From: Paraniabella defluvii
GTDB lineage: Bacteria > Bacteroidota > Bacteroidia > Chitinophagales > Chitinophagaceae
Length of the DNA: 64,000 nt
NCBI GenBank assembly: GCA_019316985.1
Contig: CP079215.1
Coordinates: 1,488,001-1,552,000 of the forward strand
Direction: 5' to 3'
The notes under the pieces: generated by a model
Told to the model about the DNA's origin: nothing
Database searches by the model: none
The model's input: only the letters and a program-made list of their open reading frames with translations
Part shown: piece by piece, positions 42,496 through 52,824 of the stretch
Numbering within the stretch: position 1 is the stretch's first letter
Layout of the letters: each line of letters begins with the position of its first letter
Made by a program: the position numbers and the translations under genes

Positions 42496-43360
42496 ATGGC
42501 GGAAAGAACGAAAACGGTAAAACGGGGGAAGGCTTCTTATTTTATGAGTATACTGGGGTTACCCTCGTGCTTTTTTACTCGGTGTCATTGGATGGTTGGT
42601 GATCAATACCCGCACTTTAGGGCAACACTTCAAAGAAGAGGTAGAAGTAAATGTTTACCTGCGGGATCCTTTGGCTACGGCAGACAGCGCTGCCCTGGTA
42701 CAATATATAGCTGCCCAGCCTTATATTAAGGAATATGTATTTACTACCAAGGAGATGGCCAAGGCCAAATACCTGGCAGATGGTAACGAAAGCTGGGAAG
42801 GCATTTTAACCGAAAACCCCTTACCACAAAGCATTGACTTTAAGTTAAAATCGGAATATTTAAACGCAGATACCTTAAAAAATATCCGGCTGGACCTGGA
42901 GAAGCAAACCTATGTAACAGAGGTGAAGTACCCCGAACTACTGGTTGGAGGACTTGACAGCAAGATTAAGAGATAAACTGGGTGTTATTAGGCGTATCGC
43001 TATTGCTATTGCTGGCGGCCATTGTGCTGATCGATAATACCATCAGGCTGGCTATGTTCAGCAACCGGTTTACTATTAAAACAATGCAAATGGTAGGCGC
43101 TACGCGTTGGTTTATTGCCAAGCCCCTCGATCTGCGGGCCATTTTAAACGGGGCCATCAGTGGCGCGATAGCGATTATTGCAGTGCTGCTTATTATTCGC
43201 AGCGCCAAAGGATGTTGCCGGAGCTGGAAGCCATACAAGACAATACGCAATTAGGCCTGCTTTTCGCCAGCATGATGGTGCTGGGCATTTTAATTACGCT
43301 GATCAGCACACACACCAGTGTACTAAAATACCTGAAAAAAAGCTAGACGACCTTTATTAA
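42496..43360 (+). CDS. ftsX: Cell-division ABC permease FtsX (four frameshifts)
   Basis: About 289 residues. N-terminal cytoplasmic tail (AERTKTVKRGKASYFMSILG), first membrane helix (LFLLGVIGWLVINT), periplasmic loop (EEVEVNVYLRDPLATADSAA), then three helices (LLGVSLLLLLAAIVLIDNTI, IAIIAVLLIIR, LLFASMMVLGILITLIS) and the motif MQMVGATRWFIAKP. FtsX with FtsE couples division to wall hydrolase activation. Breaks near 42563, 42975, 43208 and the terminal A run (43336-43342); the last extends the end to KKKLDDLY. Confidence 0.92.
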
Positions 43361-43409
43361 CGGTTATTTTAAAAAAACAATACTAATATTGCATTTCTAA
43401 ATATTTTAT

Positions 43410-43666
43410 ATGTCTGAAAATACTGTTACTACCTCTGCAAGCGGCCCTGCTCTTTTTGGCAAAAGCAACTATATGTGGATGCTGCTGGGTGTAGTGGTTA
43501 TTGCTTTAGGTATGTTCTTGATGGCTGGGGCAGAAGCGAAAATCCTGCTGAATTTAAACCCGAAGAAGTGTACAGCACTACCCGTATTACGGTAGCGCCT
43601 ATATTGATTTTCATTGGCCTGGCCATTGAGTGTTATGCCATTTTAAAAAATCTAAATAGATCCTGA
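43410..43666 (+). CDS. DUF3098 membrane protein (one frameshift)
   Basis: About 85 residues with two membrane helices (YMWMLLGVVVIALGMFLM and VAPILIFIGLAIECYAIL) and the conserved GGRSENPAEFKPEEVYSTTR loop between them. DUF3098 proteins commonly follow ftsX in Bacteroidota; their role is unknown but suggests an FtsX partner. The frame breaks near 43527-43531. Confidence 0.88.
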
Positions 43667-43681
43667 TCTTTAAATATGTAC

Positions 43682-43710
43682 AGGCGATGCAGCAGTATCG
43701 CCTTTTTTTT
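43682..43710 (+). terminator. Terminator between DUF3098 and uppP
   Basis: AGGCGAT and ATCGCCT pair around an eight-base loop, followed by eight Ts. It lies inside the conserved ftsX-DUF3098-uppP cluster, so uppP probably has its own promoter. Confidence 0.8.
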
Positions 43711-43731
43711 ATATAGTACGAACTCCTGATT

Positions 43732-44558
43732 ATGAACCTTATTGAAGCTATTATTATTGCCATTGTAGAAGGAATTACCGAATATCTGCCTGTTTCATCT
43801 ACCGGCCACATGATCATTGCCAGCTCATTTATGGGCATCGAAAAAGAAGAATTTACTAAATTATTTGAGGTGGCTATTCAGCTGGGCGCCATCCTGGCGG
43901 TGGTAGTACTATACTGGAAAAAATTTGTTGATCCCCTTAAAACAGGTAAGCTAAAATTTTATTTCAAGCTTCTTGTTGGCGTTATACCTGCCCTGCTGCT
44001 GGGCTTTTTATTTTCTGACAAGATCGACGAGCTGTTGGAAAGTCCAACCACTGTAGCTATTTCGTTACTCGCGGGTGGCTTAATACTACTGTTTATTGAT
44101 AAAGCGTTTAAAAACCCCAGGATCTACTCCGAGAAAGAAATTACCTATGGTAAATCTTTTCTTACAGGACTTTGGCAGTGTATTGCGATGATACCAGGCG
44201 TAAGCCGAAGCGCCGCCTCTATTATCGGGGTATGCAGCAGGGATTAAGCCGAAGCGCCGCCGCGGAGTTCTCTTTTTCCTGGCGGTACCTACCATGGCAG
44301 CAGCTACATTGTACCCTGTTTCTTAAAAAATGGGATATAGGAGGAGCTGAGCATAAAGGCTATGAGCTCATTACCCAATCGCCGGATAATATGATCGCTT
44401 TTGCGGTGGGCAATATTGTGGCTTTTGTTGTTGCGATCCTGGCCATTAAATTTTTTATCAATTACCTGAAAAAGTATGGCTTTAAGATTTTTGGCTGGTA
44501 TCGCATCATTGTTGGCATTATATTATTGATCCTTTTATCCAAAGGAGTGATCGGGTAA
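43732..44558 (+). CDS. uppP: Undecaprenyl-diphosphatase UppP/BacA (three frameshifts)
   Basis: About 276 residues, polytopic. The active-site motifs are EGITEYLPVSSTGH (residues ~14-27) and PGVSRSAASIIGG, followed by QGLSRSAAAEFSFFLAVP. UppP dephosphorylates undecaprenyl pyrophosphate to recycle the wall lipid carrier and gives bacitracin tolerance. Breaks lie in the G run at 44226-44229, near 44273 and near 44325. The two SRSAA segments are a normal family feature, not a duplication. Confidence 0.95.
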
Positions 44559-44615
44559 ACCGATCTCTTTGCACAGGCCCCTTACAGTTTTTTAAACCGC
44601 TGATAACCTTATTAT

Positions 44616-45198
44616 ATGAAAATACTTTGGGTTCCTGTTTTAATGGCAGCAGGCCTTGGCTGCACTTCTGCTCCCCAACCGCCTGCAACCGTTAAAGCAG
44701 AAACTTTAGCTGCTGATAACAGCGTTCCTGCATCAGATACTGCCCGGGCTATTCAGCATATTAAAGAAGTATACGCCACCATCAATAAAGAAAAGCTTAC
44801 TCAAAAATCATTGAAATGGGAAACAGATACCACCTGTGAAGCGCCTCCCATGAGCGGCACCCTTACCTATTTTTACCGCGGCAATGAAATAGTGAAAATG
44901 CTGAATGCAGGAGGAGAGGACCATGGGTCGTGGAAAGAAGAATACTATTTTGATAACGGCCAGCTTGTTTTTGTGTATCAAAACAATACTTATGGCGGAG
45001 CCGCCAATCCCGACGAATTTAATTACCAAAGCCGCTACTATTTTGCCGGCGGCCAGCCTGTAAAAAACAGCGAGCGACAGTACCATGCAATTGAGCGATG
45101 AGGCCCTGCATGAGCTGGTTAAAACTATTACCCGGCTAAAGAAAGCAGATGGCAATGCGGCTATCGCCCGTATATTTTCCTGTGACCGGGCAGAATGA
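44616..45198 (+). CDS. Putative lipoprotein of unknown function (one frameshift)
   Basis: About 194 residues. Lipobox GLGC after MKILWVPVLMAA marks it as a lipoprotein. The mature region has an Ala/Thr-rich linker (to residue ~45), a helix (ARAIQHIKEVYATINKE) and a beta-rich domain (PPMSGTLTYFYRGNEIVKML, EEYYFDNGQLVFVYQN). The frame shifts near 45078; the second frame gives LSDEALHELVKTITRLKKAD and stops at 45198. No family recognised. Confidence 0.7.
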
Positions 45199-45260
45199 TT
45201 CAACAAACGAAGCCCGAATTGTGATGCGCTTAATCTCTATCTTTGATATAACATCCTATT

Positions 45261-46560
45261 ATGACGCAACAAACTGCTTCAAAAAAGTAATTAACGGCTG
45301 GGCCATGTACGACTGGGCCAACAGTGTATACAACCTGGTAATTACTACTACCTTCTTCCCCATCTACTTCCTGGCCGTAACCAGCAATCGGGCAGACCAT
45401 AAAGTAAGCTTTCTGGGCCGGGAATTTGTGAACTCATCGCTATACGACTATGTGCTGGCTGCAGCCTACCTGCTTATAGCCTTGCTATACCCTATTCTCA
45501 CCTCTATTGCAGATACAAGAGGCAACAAGAAAAACTTCATGCGCTTTTTTTTGCTATATGGGCGCACTGGGCTGTAGCGCCTTATTCTTTTTAAGGCCGA
45601 TACCCTTGGGTTGGGCGTATTTGCTTTCATGCTGGCTGCCATGGGCTATGTAGGCAGCCTGGTATTTTATAACGCCTATTTACCGGAGATCGCCGCTCCT
45701 CACGATAGGGACCGGGTAAGCGCCAGAGGATATTCTTTCGGATACATTGGCAGCGTGATTATGCAAATAGTGGGTTTTGCACTGGTGCTTTTTATGACCG
45801 ACCAGGGTTTAGCAACAAGACTAACATTTTTGCTGGTAGGCATCTGGTGGTTCTTGTTTGCACAGATCAGTTTTTCCCGCCTGCCCCAATCCGGCTCGAG
45901 GCCTGAGAAAAAGGCAATGTTATTAAAGAAGGCTTTGGCGAAATAAGCAAAGTATACGCTGAAATAAAAAAATGCCTGTATTGAAACGGTTTTTGCGCGG
46001 GTTCTTTTTTACAGCATGGGCGTGCAAACCGTTATGCTGGCAGCTACTATATTTGGTAGTAAGCTGCTGAAGCTGCCCGATACCAAATTAATAGTAACAG
46101 TGGTAATTATTCAGCTGGTTGCCATTTTAGGCGCCTGGGGAATGTCTAAATTATCATCGGCATTCGGTAACCTGAAAGTATTGCTGGGCGTAATCATTTT
46201 TGGATTGCCATATGTGTGTTGGCCTATTACACAGCGGTTTTAGCTGAAGGCGGTTTAAATGCCGAATACCTGTTTTACGGGCTGGCAGTATTAGTAGGAC
46301 TGGTCATGGGCGGTATTCAGGCGCTTAGCCGGTCTACTTACGCGAAGCTCATGCCACCAACAAAAGATACCGCATCGTTTTTCAGTTATTATGATTTTAC
46401 AGAAAAGCTGGCTATCGTAATCGGTATTTTCACGTTCGGGCGTATTGAAGAAGTTACGGGAAGCATGAAGAATTCAGTATTATCGCTGATCGTATTTTTT
46501 GCTATTGGCTTCTTTTGGTTATACTCCGCTTTATACAAAGAAAAACAAAACCGCTCATGA
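45261..46560 (+). CDS. MFS transporter, UMF1 (Atg22-like) family (frameshifts)
   Basis: About 435 residues, 12 predicted helices. The family start is seen: NGWAMYDWANSVYNLVITTT. Other features: FNAYLPEIA-like VFYNAYLPEIAAPHDRDRVS, GYSFGYIGSVIMQI, and GGIQALSRSTYAKLMPPTKD near the end. The UMF1 family is related to fungal Atg22 vacuolar amino-acid effluxers; substrate here is unknown. Breaks near 45286, 45554, 45595, 45930-46015 and 46205. The stop overlaps the start of the MBL gene (ATGA), so the two are coupled. Confidence 0.9.
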
Positions 46561-47410
46561 ACCTTTATTCTGTTAACCACGGCTATTTTAAACTGGATGG
46601 CGGCGCTATGTTTGGCGTAGTTCTAAAAGCATCTGGAACGAGCTTAACCCGGCCGATGAAAACAATATGTGCAGCTGGGCTTTACGCTCTTTGCTGATTG
46701 AAGATGACAACCGGCTGATACTGGTAGATACGGGCATGGGGACAAACAAAGTGAAAAATTCTTCGGATATTATTACCTGCACGGAGATGACAACCTGGAT
46801 AAAAACCTGGCTGCACTGGGTTTTCACCGGGATGATATTACAGACGTTTTTTAACGCATCTCCATTTTGATCACTGTGGCGGCGCTATCAAAAATCGGGC
46901 GAACTGTTAGTACCGGCCTTTAAAAATGCTGTTTACTGGAGCAATACCGATCACTGAAATGGGCTACGGAACCCAATCCCAGGAAAAAGCTTCTTTTTAA
47001 AAGAAAATATTTTACCGATACAACAAAGCGGCCAGTTGCAAATGGCAGGAGGTCGTACAGCTAACAGCAGCTCGCTGGATAGCGCCAATTTTTCTGCTTA
47101 CATGCAACTGCGTTTTGCCGATGGGCATACTGACGCGATGATGCTGCCGCAGCTTCGTTATAAAAACAAAACCATCGTTTATATGGCCGACCTGCTGCCT
47201 TCGGCAGGCCACCTGCCGCTACCTTATGTAATGGCTTACGATACCCGGCCGCTGATCACTATGACGGAAAAAGAAAGCTTTTTAAAAGAGGCGCTTGACA
47301 ATGACTATATCCTGTTTTTTGAGCATGATCCCGTAAATGAATGTTGTACTTTAAAGCAAACGGAAAGAGGAATACGAATCAATGAAACTTTTAAGTTATC
47401 AGACCTGTAA
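46557..47410 (+). CDS. MBL-fold metallo-hydrolase (frameshifts)
   Basis: About 285 residues. Zinc motif THLHFDHCGGAIKN (HxHxDH, after repair near 46850), LLIEDDNRLILVDTGMG, a later FADGHTDAMML and the C-terminal FFEHDPVNECCTL with the final His. This is the lactonase/quorum-quenching-like subgroup of the MBL fold, acting on an unknown ester or lactone. Breaks near 46618, 46740-46790, 46846 and 46880-46985. Translation is coupled to the UMF1 gene by a four-base overlap. Confidence 0.88.
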
Positions 47411-47412
47411 AA

Positions 47413-47452
47413 ACAAAGGGCCCGCAGTTTAAACCGCGGGCCCTTTGTTTAT
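47413..47452. terminator. Rho-independent terminator
   Basis: AAACAAAGGGCCCGC and GCGGGCCCTTTGTTT form a long GC-rich stem around AGTTTAAACC, ending in T-rich DNA. It separates the MBL gene and the convergent DUF2911 gene. Confidence 0.88.
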
Positions 47453-47467
47453 TTTATATTGCGTTTC

Positions 47468-47978
47468 TTACTTAACAGTAAAGCTCACTTTATTGTCGCC
47501 CCATAAGAGGGTAACCACACCGTCTTTACCGGCTGTAATATTCAATTGCTCTGAAAAAGCAGGCGCTTTTTCTGCTTTAACAGTAACCCTTAGTATATCT
47601 TCAGCTTCCTTATACTTGAAAGCGCCAAACTGGTCCCATTTTTTATTGAAAATAACTGTCCAGTAATCGCCATCTACCAGGGTAAACAAAGCATATTTAC
47701 CTGCGGCTAAGGGTTTTCCTTCTACCGTTACATCCTTACTTACTTCAAATACAGTAGCTTTATTAGCACCGGTACGCCAAACCTGCCCTGGTAACGGCTC
47801 CAGATCCTTTCAATAGTCCTGCCTTTTACCGAAGGCTGGCTATAATTGATGGTAACCACTGCACCATTGCTTAATTCGGCTTTGGTGGTTGCCGGCGGAC
47901 TTTAGGCGCTGGCTTATCCTGCGCGTTCACCAGCACAACAGCTATCAAACCTAATGTTAACAGTAAAAACTTCTTCAT
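47468..47978 (-). CDS. DUF2911 secreted protein (frameshifts)
   Basis: About 170 residues. Signal peptide (MKKFLLLTLGLIAVVLVNAQ), then VTINYSQPSVKGRTI, WRTGANKATVFEVSKDVTVE, GKYALFTLVDGDYWTVIFNK and WDQFGAFKYKEAEDILRV. DUF2911 is a beta-sandwich family widespread in Bacteroidota, location periplasmic or extracellular, no known activity. Breaks near 47805 and 47890. Confidence 0.9.
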
Positions 47979-48074
47979 TGTATAAATTTAATTAAATAAC
48001 GCTTTACAATTTTACAAATAACCTGCCAATTAAAAACGCAAAAAATGGCAATTTAGTATAGTGCTGTAATGCAA

Positions 48075-48735
48075 TTATTTAGTAGCTGTAATTGAAAAGC
48101 TGATGTTTACTTCGGGCCTGATGAACTTATCACCCAAAGACTGGTCGTTGCCATAAACCAGTCCCCAGTCGGTACGGTTCACATTAAAATTGGCTCGCGC
48201 AGTTAAAGTAGTAGGAGTTACTGTAATAGCGGCAGGGAAGGTTACATTTTTGGTAACACCTTTTAAAGTAAGGTTGCCTTTTACAGTGTTGGTAGCGCCG
48301 TCTAAAACAATTTTATTAGTGCTGTCGGGTTTATATTCTTCTATACTGGTAATTTCAAATGTTGCCGTGCCGTTAGTACCTGCATCAAAAAAGTCGGGAG
48401 ATAATAAATGGCCTTTTAGCTTATAGGCACCTGTTGTATCCGGATCGGTAACTTTAAGGCTGTTAATATCAAAAACCAGTTTGCCCCGGTTACAATGGCG
48501 TCATTTTTTACAAAAAACTCACCTTCTTTGATATTAAAGGTTCCTGGTGCTGGCCAACAGGTTTCGTTCCGATAAATTGTATTGTTTGCGTAGTGTCTAC
48601 TTTATAAGACGCTCCTTCGGCTGCAGCTACTTCCTGCTGATCTTCGGTTTTTGCTTCATCAGCTTTTGGTGCAGAATTGCAGGATACAAAGGCGATAGCT
48701 GCCACTACAAACGATAAGGATAGTATTCTCTTCAT
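48075..48735 (-). CDS. YceI family lipoprotein (frameshifts)
   Basis: About 220 residues. Lipobox FVSC in MKRILSLSFVVAAIAFVSC, an acidic linker, then the YceI lipocalin-like barrel: YKVDTTQTIQFIGTKPVG, NIKEGEFFVKNDAIVTGGKL, DPDTTGAYKLKGHLLSPDFF, GNLTLKGVTKNVTFP and the end GDKFIRPEVNISFSI. YceI proteins bind isoprenoid-like lipids in the periplasm; here membrane anchored. Breaks near 48545 and 48485. Confidence 0.9.
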
Positions 48736-48761
48736 AATTTGATTTTAAGTAGTTTTAAGAT

Positions 48762-48972
48762 TTAGTTTACAACAAAGCATTTCTGAAAAGGTTCAAAAAA
48801 AAACAGCAAATTTTGCGCCGGGAATCTCTCGTAATTAATGGCATAGTTATCAAAGTTCCCAGCCCGCTCCCCGGCAAATACAACCCGGCATGATGGCGGA
48901 TCATCAATCGCCAGCTGAAAATTGACCTCGTCAAAAATCTTCTCCTGAAATACTTTCAGGGAAGTAGGTTAA
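48762..48972 (-). pseudogene. Possible coding remnant upstream of yceI
   Basis: On the minus strand an open stretch reads SLKVFQEKIFDEVNFQLAID, then DPPSCRVVFAGERAGNFDNY and ends CFVVN at 48762. No start codon fits and no family is recognised. It may be the C-terminus of a lost gene or an artefact; the rest of 48736-49066 must contain the divergent promoters of yceI and the chromate cassette. Confidence 0.3.
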
Positions 48973-49066
48973 CTTTACAGCAATTCACGGAAACCTACCT
49001 CCCGTAGCATTGCCGGGGTTAAACTATAGCAAGGGCAATAAACGCAAAACTGTAACTCTGTATATT

Positions 49067-49927
49067 ATGAAATGGATAACCCGAGAGCGGCCTAAAATTG
49101 ACCGGTTGGCTTGTCCCTGGCTGATCAGGAAATTTGTGGATAGCAACGCAGAGTTTTTGTATGTTCCTTTTAATGAGGTACTGCACAAGGCAAAAGAGCT
49201 GAACGCCATTCCTTTGACATTCCCGACGTAGAATACACCCACTATGCGGACCAATGCACTTTTGACTACATCATTAAAAAGCACGCAATAAAAGATCCCG
49301 CCATTGCATTGCTGGCACCCATTGTTCGGGGCGCTGATACAGACAGGCACGATATTGCAGCGGAAGCAGCCGGGCTGCTGGCCATATCATCGGGCTTGGC
49401 CTATAATATAACCGACGACTATGAGCTGCTTGAAACAGGAATGAAGATTTACGATGCACTTTACAGCTGGGCCACGCATTTGTACCGGCAAAGACACTTA
49501 CAAAACAGCCCGTTCGAAAACCTGCTTCATGAAGTATACCTCAAATTTCTTAAAACCAAAACCACCACGCGGCAACCCAAATGGGTAAAAGAGCTAAAAG
49601 AAATGATACAAGACCAGGTAGACGCCCAGCTAGCTGTTGACATCAGGCAGGTGTCATCGGAGCTGGAGCTCAACCCCTCCTACCTGTCGAGAGAATTCTC
49701 CAAATATTTCGACGACCTCAACTTTGGAGATTATGTAAGAAAAAGACGTATTGAAAAAGCTATAGAATTAATGAGCAAGCCCGAATATTCGCTTACTGCC
49801 ATTGCCTACCTTACGGGGTTTTCCGACCAAAGCCATTTTACCCGCACATTTAAAAATATACCGGCGAAAGCCCTTCTCAATTCAAAAAAATCTGAAAAAA
49901 GTAAATCCTGTTCAAAAAGGTAAATAA
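49067..49927 (+). CDS. ChrB-type chromate-resistance domain fused to AraC-family HTH (three frameshifts)
   Basis: About 287 residues. Residues ~1-140 form a Chrome_Resist (ChrB C-terminal) domain: MKWITRERPKIDRLACPWLI, RKFVDSNAEFLYVPF, APIVRGADTDRHDIAAEAAG and LAISSGLAYNITDDYELLE. Residues ~190-285 form an AraC double helix-turn-helix: QVSSELELNPSYLSREFSKY, GDYVRKRRIEKAIELM, TAIAYLTGFSDQSHFTRTF. Both domains share one unbroken reading frame (49309-49854), so the fusion is real and not an indel artefact. Breaks lie near 49218, 49853 and 49890. In proteobacteria ChrB is a regulator of chrA; here an AraC DNA-binding module has been joined, and chrA lies two genes downstream. Confidence 0.92.
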
Positions 49928-49970
49928 GGTTCTATTTAGTAAAATGATGCCGTACTAGGTTTGCTGCATC

Positions 49971-50472
49971 ATGCAAAAGCCTTATTTAATAATAGCTGTT
50001 CTGTGGTTATTTTTAACACAGCCTGTTTTTTCTCAGAATCCGCCGCAATATCCCAGGATTACCGGGTATGCCAGCGTTATGCACCCCTTGTTACCATTAA
50101 TAAAGATCATACTACGGTCAATTTTGATGATTACTACCAGGTGCTCTTTCCATTTGGTATCAATATATGGAAATCTTCACGCATAGGCTTCTCTATTGAA
50201 CTGGCACCCGGCATCAGGGTTGAAAACGGGAGCAGCAAAATGAATAACCTGCTCATTCATCCGGGGTACTGGTCAATTTAGGCAAAGGGTATGGGTTCGC
50301 CGGCCGGCTTGCCTTTGAAACCTCAGGCAGGTATGGCCTTACCCCATATTCAGCAAAGTAGTTAAGAAAAATAAAGGCTCGGCGTTTTATGTAGCTACCC
50401 CTTACCCGTGAGGTTTGGCAATAATTTACCCACATCCTTTTCAGCCGGCTTACTGCTGGGGTATCGTTCTGA
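49971..50472 (+). CDS. Small outer-membrane beta-barrel protein in chromate cassette (frameshifts)
   Basis: About 168 residues. Signal peptide (QKPYLIIAVLWLFLTQPVF, cleavage after FSQ), then amphipathic strands: ITGYASVMHPLVTINKD, YYQVLFPFGINIWKSSRIGF, IELAPGIRVENGSSK, LVNLGKGYGFAGRLAFETSG. The end GLLLGVSF has the C-terminal Phe typical of barrel insertion. Breaks near 50085, 50265, 50345 and 50405 (C or G runs). Start is 44 bases after the ChrB-AraC stop, and chrA begins eight bases after its own stop, so all three are likely one operon. No known function. Confidence 0.75.
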
Positions 50473-50479
50473 TTATTTT

Positions 50480-51637
50480 ATGAAAACAACGCCAACATAT
50501 ACATTGAGCCAGCTCGGGCGCTACTTCTTAAAATTGGGAACCATTGGATTTGGAGGACCGGTTGCGCTGGTAGCAGCCATGCATAAAGACCTGGTTGAAA
50601 CCCGCAAATGGATCTCAGAAGAAGAATATAAAGAAGGACTTGCCCTGGCACAATTAGCTCCTGGCCCCTGGCTGCACAGCTGGGTATTTACCTGGGCTTT
50701 GTACATTACGGTTTTTGGGGGCCACATTGGTGGGCATTGCATTTGTATTGCCTTCCTTTATCATGGTTGTATTACTGGGTATGGCATATCAGCTTTTTGG
50801 AGGCCTGAGCTGGATGCAGTCGGTATTTTATGGTGTGGGGGCTGCCGTGGTAGCCATTATACTCAAAAGCACTTATAAACTTACGGCAAAATCTGTAGGC
50901 GCCTTTACTATGGTGTCGCTCCGGCAAAACTGGTTATTATGGCTGCTTTATATAAGCGCGGCTATCACCACATTTATTACCCGTGAAGAAAATATGTTGC
51001 TTTTTATAGCAGCCGGGGCAGCCTATATGCTTGTAAAAGCCCCGCCTAAAACTTTATTGAAAAAGGCCGTGATGCCACTGACGTTGCTGCAGACAGGCTT
51101 TTTCCATTACGATAATCCTACGCTGGTTAAAATAGCGGTTTTCTTTTTGAAAGCGGGCGCATTTGTATTTGGCAGCGGGTTAGCAATTGTACCTTTTTAC
51201 ACGCAGGTGTGGTAACAGAGCACCAATGGCTTACCGAAAACCAGTTTGTAGATGCGGTGGCAGTAGCCATGATCACGCCAGGCCCGGTAGTAATAACCGT
51301 TGGTTTTATAGGATACCTGGTAGCCGGATTTCCCGGAGCATCGGTTGCAGCATTAGCAACGTTTTTACCCTGCTACCTGTTTACAGTGCTGCCGGCGCCC
51401 TATTTCAAAAAAATAAGCAAAAATCAATCAGTAAAAGCATTTGTAGACGGCATTACCGCCGCAGTTGTTGGTGCACTGGCAGGCGCCGTGGCCGTAATAG
51501 GTATACGCAGCATTTCCGATCTTACCTCGGCAATTATCGCTGCGTCTGCACTGCTGGCGCTGGGTTATATTAAAAACATAAAGGAGCCGGTAGTAATACT
51601 AGCTGCAGCACTGATTGGGCTATTACTCAAGCTTTGA
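50480..51637 (+). CDS. chrA: Chromate transporter ChrA (CHR family, frameshifts)
   Basis: About 387 residues, long-chain (two-domain) form. Half one: SQLGRYFLKLGTIGFGGPVA, ALVAAMHKDLVETRKWISEE, EGLALAQLAPGP. Half two: FFLKAGAFVFGSGLAIVPFL, TENQFVDAVAVAMITPGPVV and ITVGFIGYLVAGFPGASVAA. These are the paired GGP/PGP signatures of CHR proteins that export chromate or related oxyanions from the cytoplasm. Breaks near 50670, 50725 and 51200. The ATG at 50480 (MKTTPTYTLSQLG) fits the family start. A sulfate-like substrate cannot be excluded. Confidence 0.93.
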
Positions 51638-51765
51638 TTATACCGGCATCTATTACAGCCTGGAAACCTTACATCAACCCTGCGGTTCCTCAACAATTGC
51701 ACCCCGGCGTAGCTGTCATCTGCAATAAAAATATTCGTTATTTTTAGCTCCGCAATTGTTAATCA

Positions 51766-52673
51766 ATGAAAATTTTTTTGTCAAAACTACTTGCTTTAAC
51801 CGTTTTGCTGATGTCTGGCAAGCTGGCTATTGCTCAAAACAGAGTTTATACCTACTACTTAAATGCTCAACTGGAAAGTGTTCCAAAAGAAAAAGCAGTG
51901 ATAACAGGAAAGGGGCGGACGCTGGACTCGGTATACCTGGTACAATATTACAAAATGAGTGACAACCGGCTGCTGTGGTTCGAGCAATTTAAAGATTCTA
52001 CACTGGCGGTTCTGCATGGCGATCGGGTGCTATATCATCCCAACAGGAAGGTGGAAAGAAAAGCCATTTTGAGAACAACAGGCTTAACGGCCTTATGATA
52101 AAATGGGATAGTACCGGCAATATTATCGATTCGGGCTATTATCAAAACGATCAGCTATTGTTTGGCCTGAAAAAACGATACATTAATCATAAATGGTTGT
52201 ACAATAAACTGGAAACAGACAGCGCAAATAATACCATGAGAGATACGGATTATGATTCACTTGGCAATAAACTGAGGGAGATTGTTTTTGCGGGCAGTAA
52301 CGGTATATGGACGGAATACAACAAAGACGGCACCGTAGAATCAGCAGATAGCGTATTCACAAGAGAAAACAGAGACGCAAAGTTCCCGCCCCAGAACGGA
52401 GGATGGCGTGCCTACCTTGAAAGAAACCTGGATGGTAGGGTTCTTGTTCGAAACGGAGCTACCGGAGGCCAGGGCACTGTAATTATTCAGTTTGTGGTTG
52501 AAAAGGATGGAACGCTTTCCAATATGAAAGCGCTAACCAGCATAGGTTACGGAGCAGAGGAGGAAGTGTTGCGTATTCTAAAAAAATCGCCTAAATGGAT
52601 CCCGGCCAGCCGGTATGGAAAAATTGTAAAAGCATACCGCAAACAGCCCGTTACCTTTCAAATACGGGGATGA
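51766..52673 (+). CDS. Secreted TonB C-terminal-domain protein (one frameshift)
   Basis: About 302 residues. Signal peptide (MKIFLSKLLALTVLLMSGKL, cleavage after AIAQ), a beta-rich middle with MORN-like turns (DSTGNIIDSGYYQNDQLLFG), linker ESADSVFTRENRD, and a C-terminal TonB domain (VIIQFVVEKDGTLSNMKALT, then KSPKWIPASRYGK). The frame breaks near 52046-52050; one base joins AILK to NNRLNGLMIKWDS. It is a clear paralogue of the first gene in the window and shows what that gene's missing N-terminus should contain. It might link a TonB-type contact to a sensor domain, but lacks a membrane anchor. Confidence 0.87.
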
Positions 52674-52771
52674 CACGGGAATCACACAGCGTTACCGTTA
52701 CACAGGCTGCATGTGTAGATCATATGCATCTCTGCTACATTGGGCACAGTAAAGCACTAAACATTGCGGAA

Positions 52772-52807
52772 TAAAAAAACCTCCCGGTATATCCGTGAGG
52801 TTTTTAG
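52772..52807. terminator. Terminator between TonB-C gene and M3 peptidase
   Basis: AAAAAACCTC and GAGGTTTTT close a stem (inner CCGG/CCG pairs add stability). It ends with T-rich DNA and faces the convergent M3 peptidase gene. Confidence 0.75.
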
Positions 52808-52824
52808 TAATTTATATCAGGAAA

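Noticed and set aside
44193-44262. Repeated SRSAA segments in uppP, at first sight a duplication
   Set aside because: UppP proteins normally have two such Ser-Arg motifs around a GG loop; the sequence fits after one G is restored.
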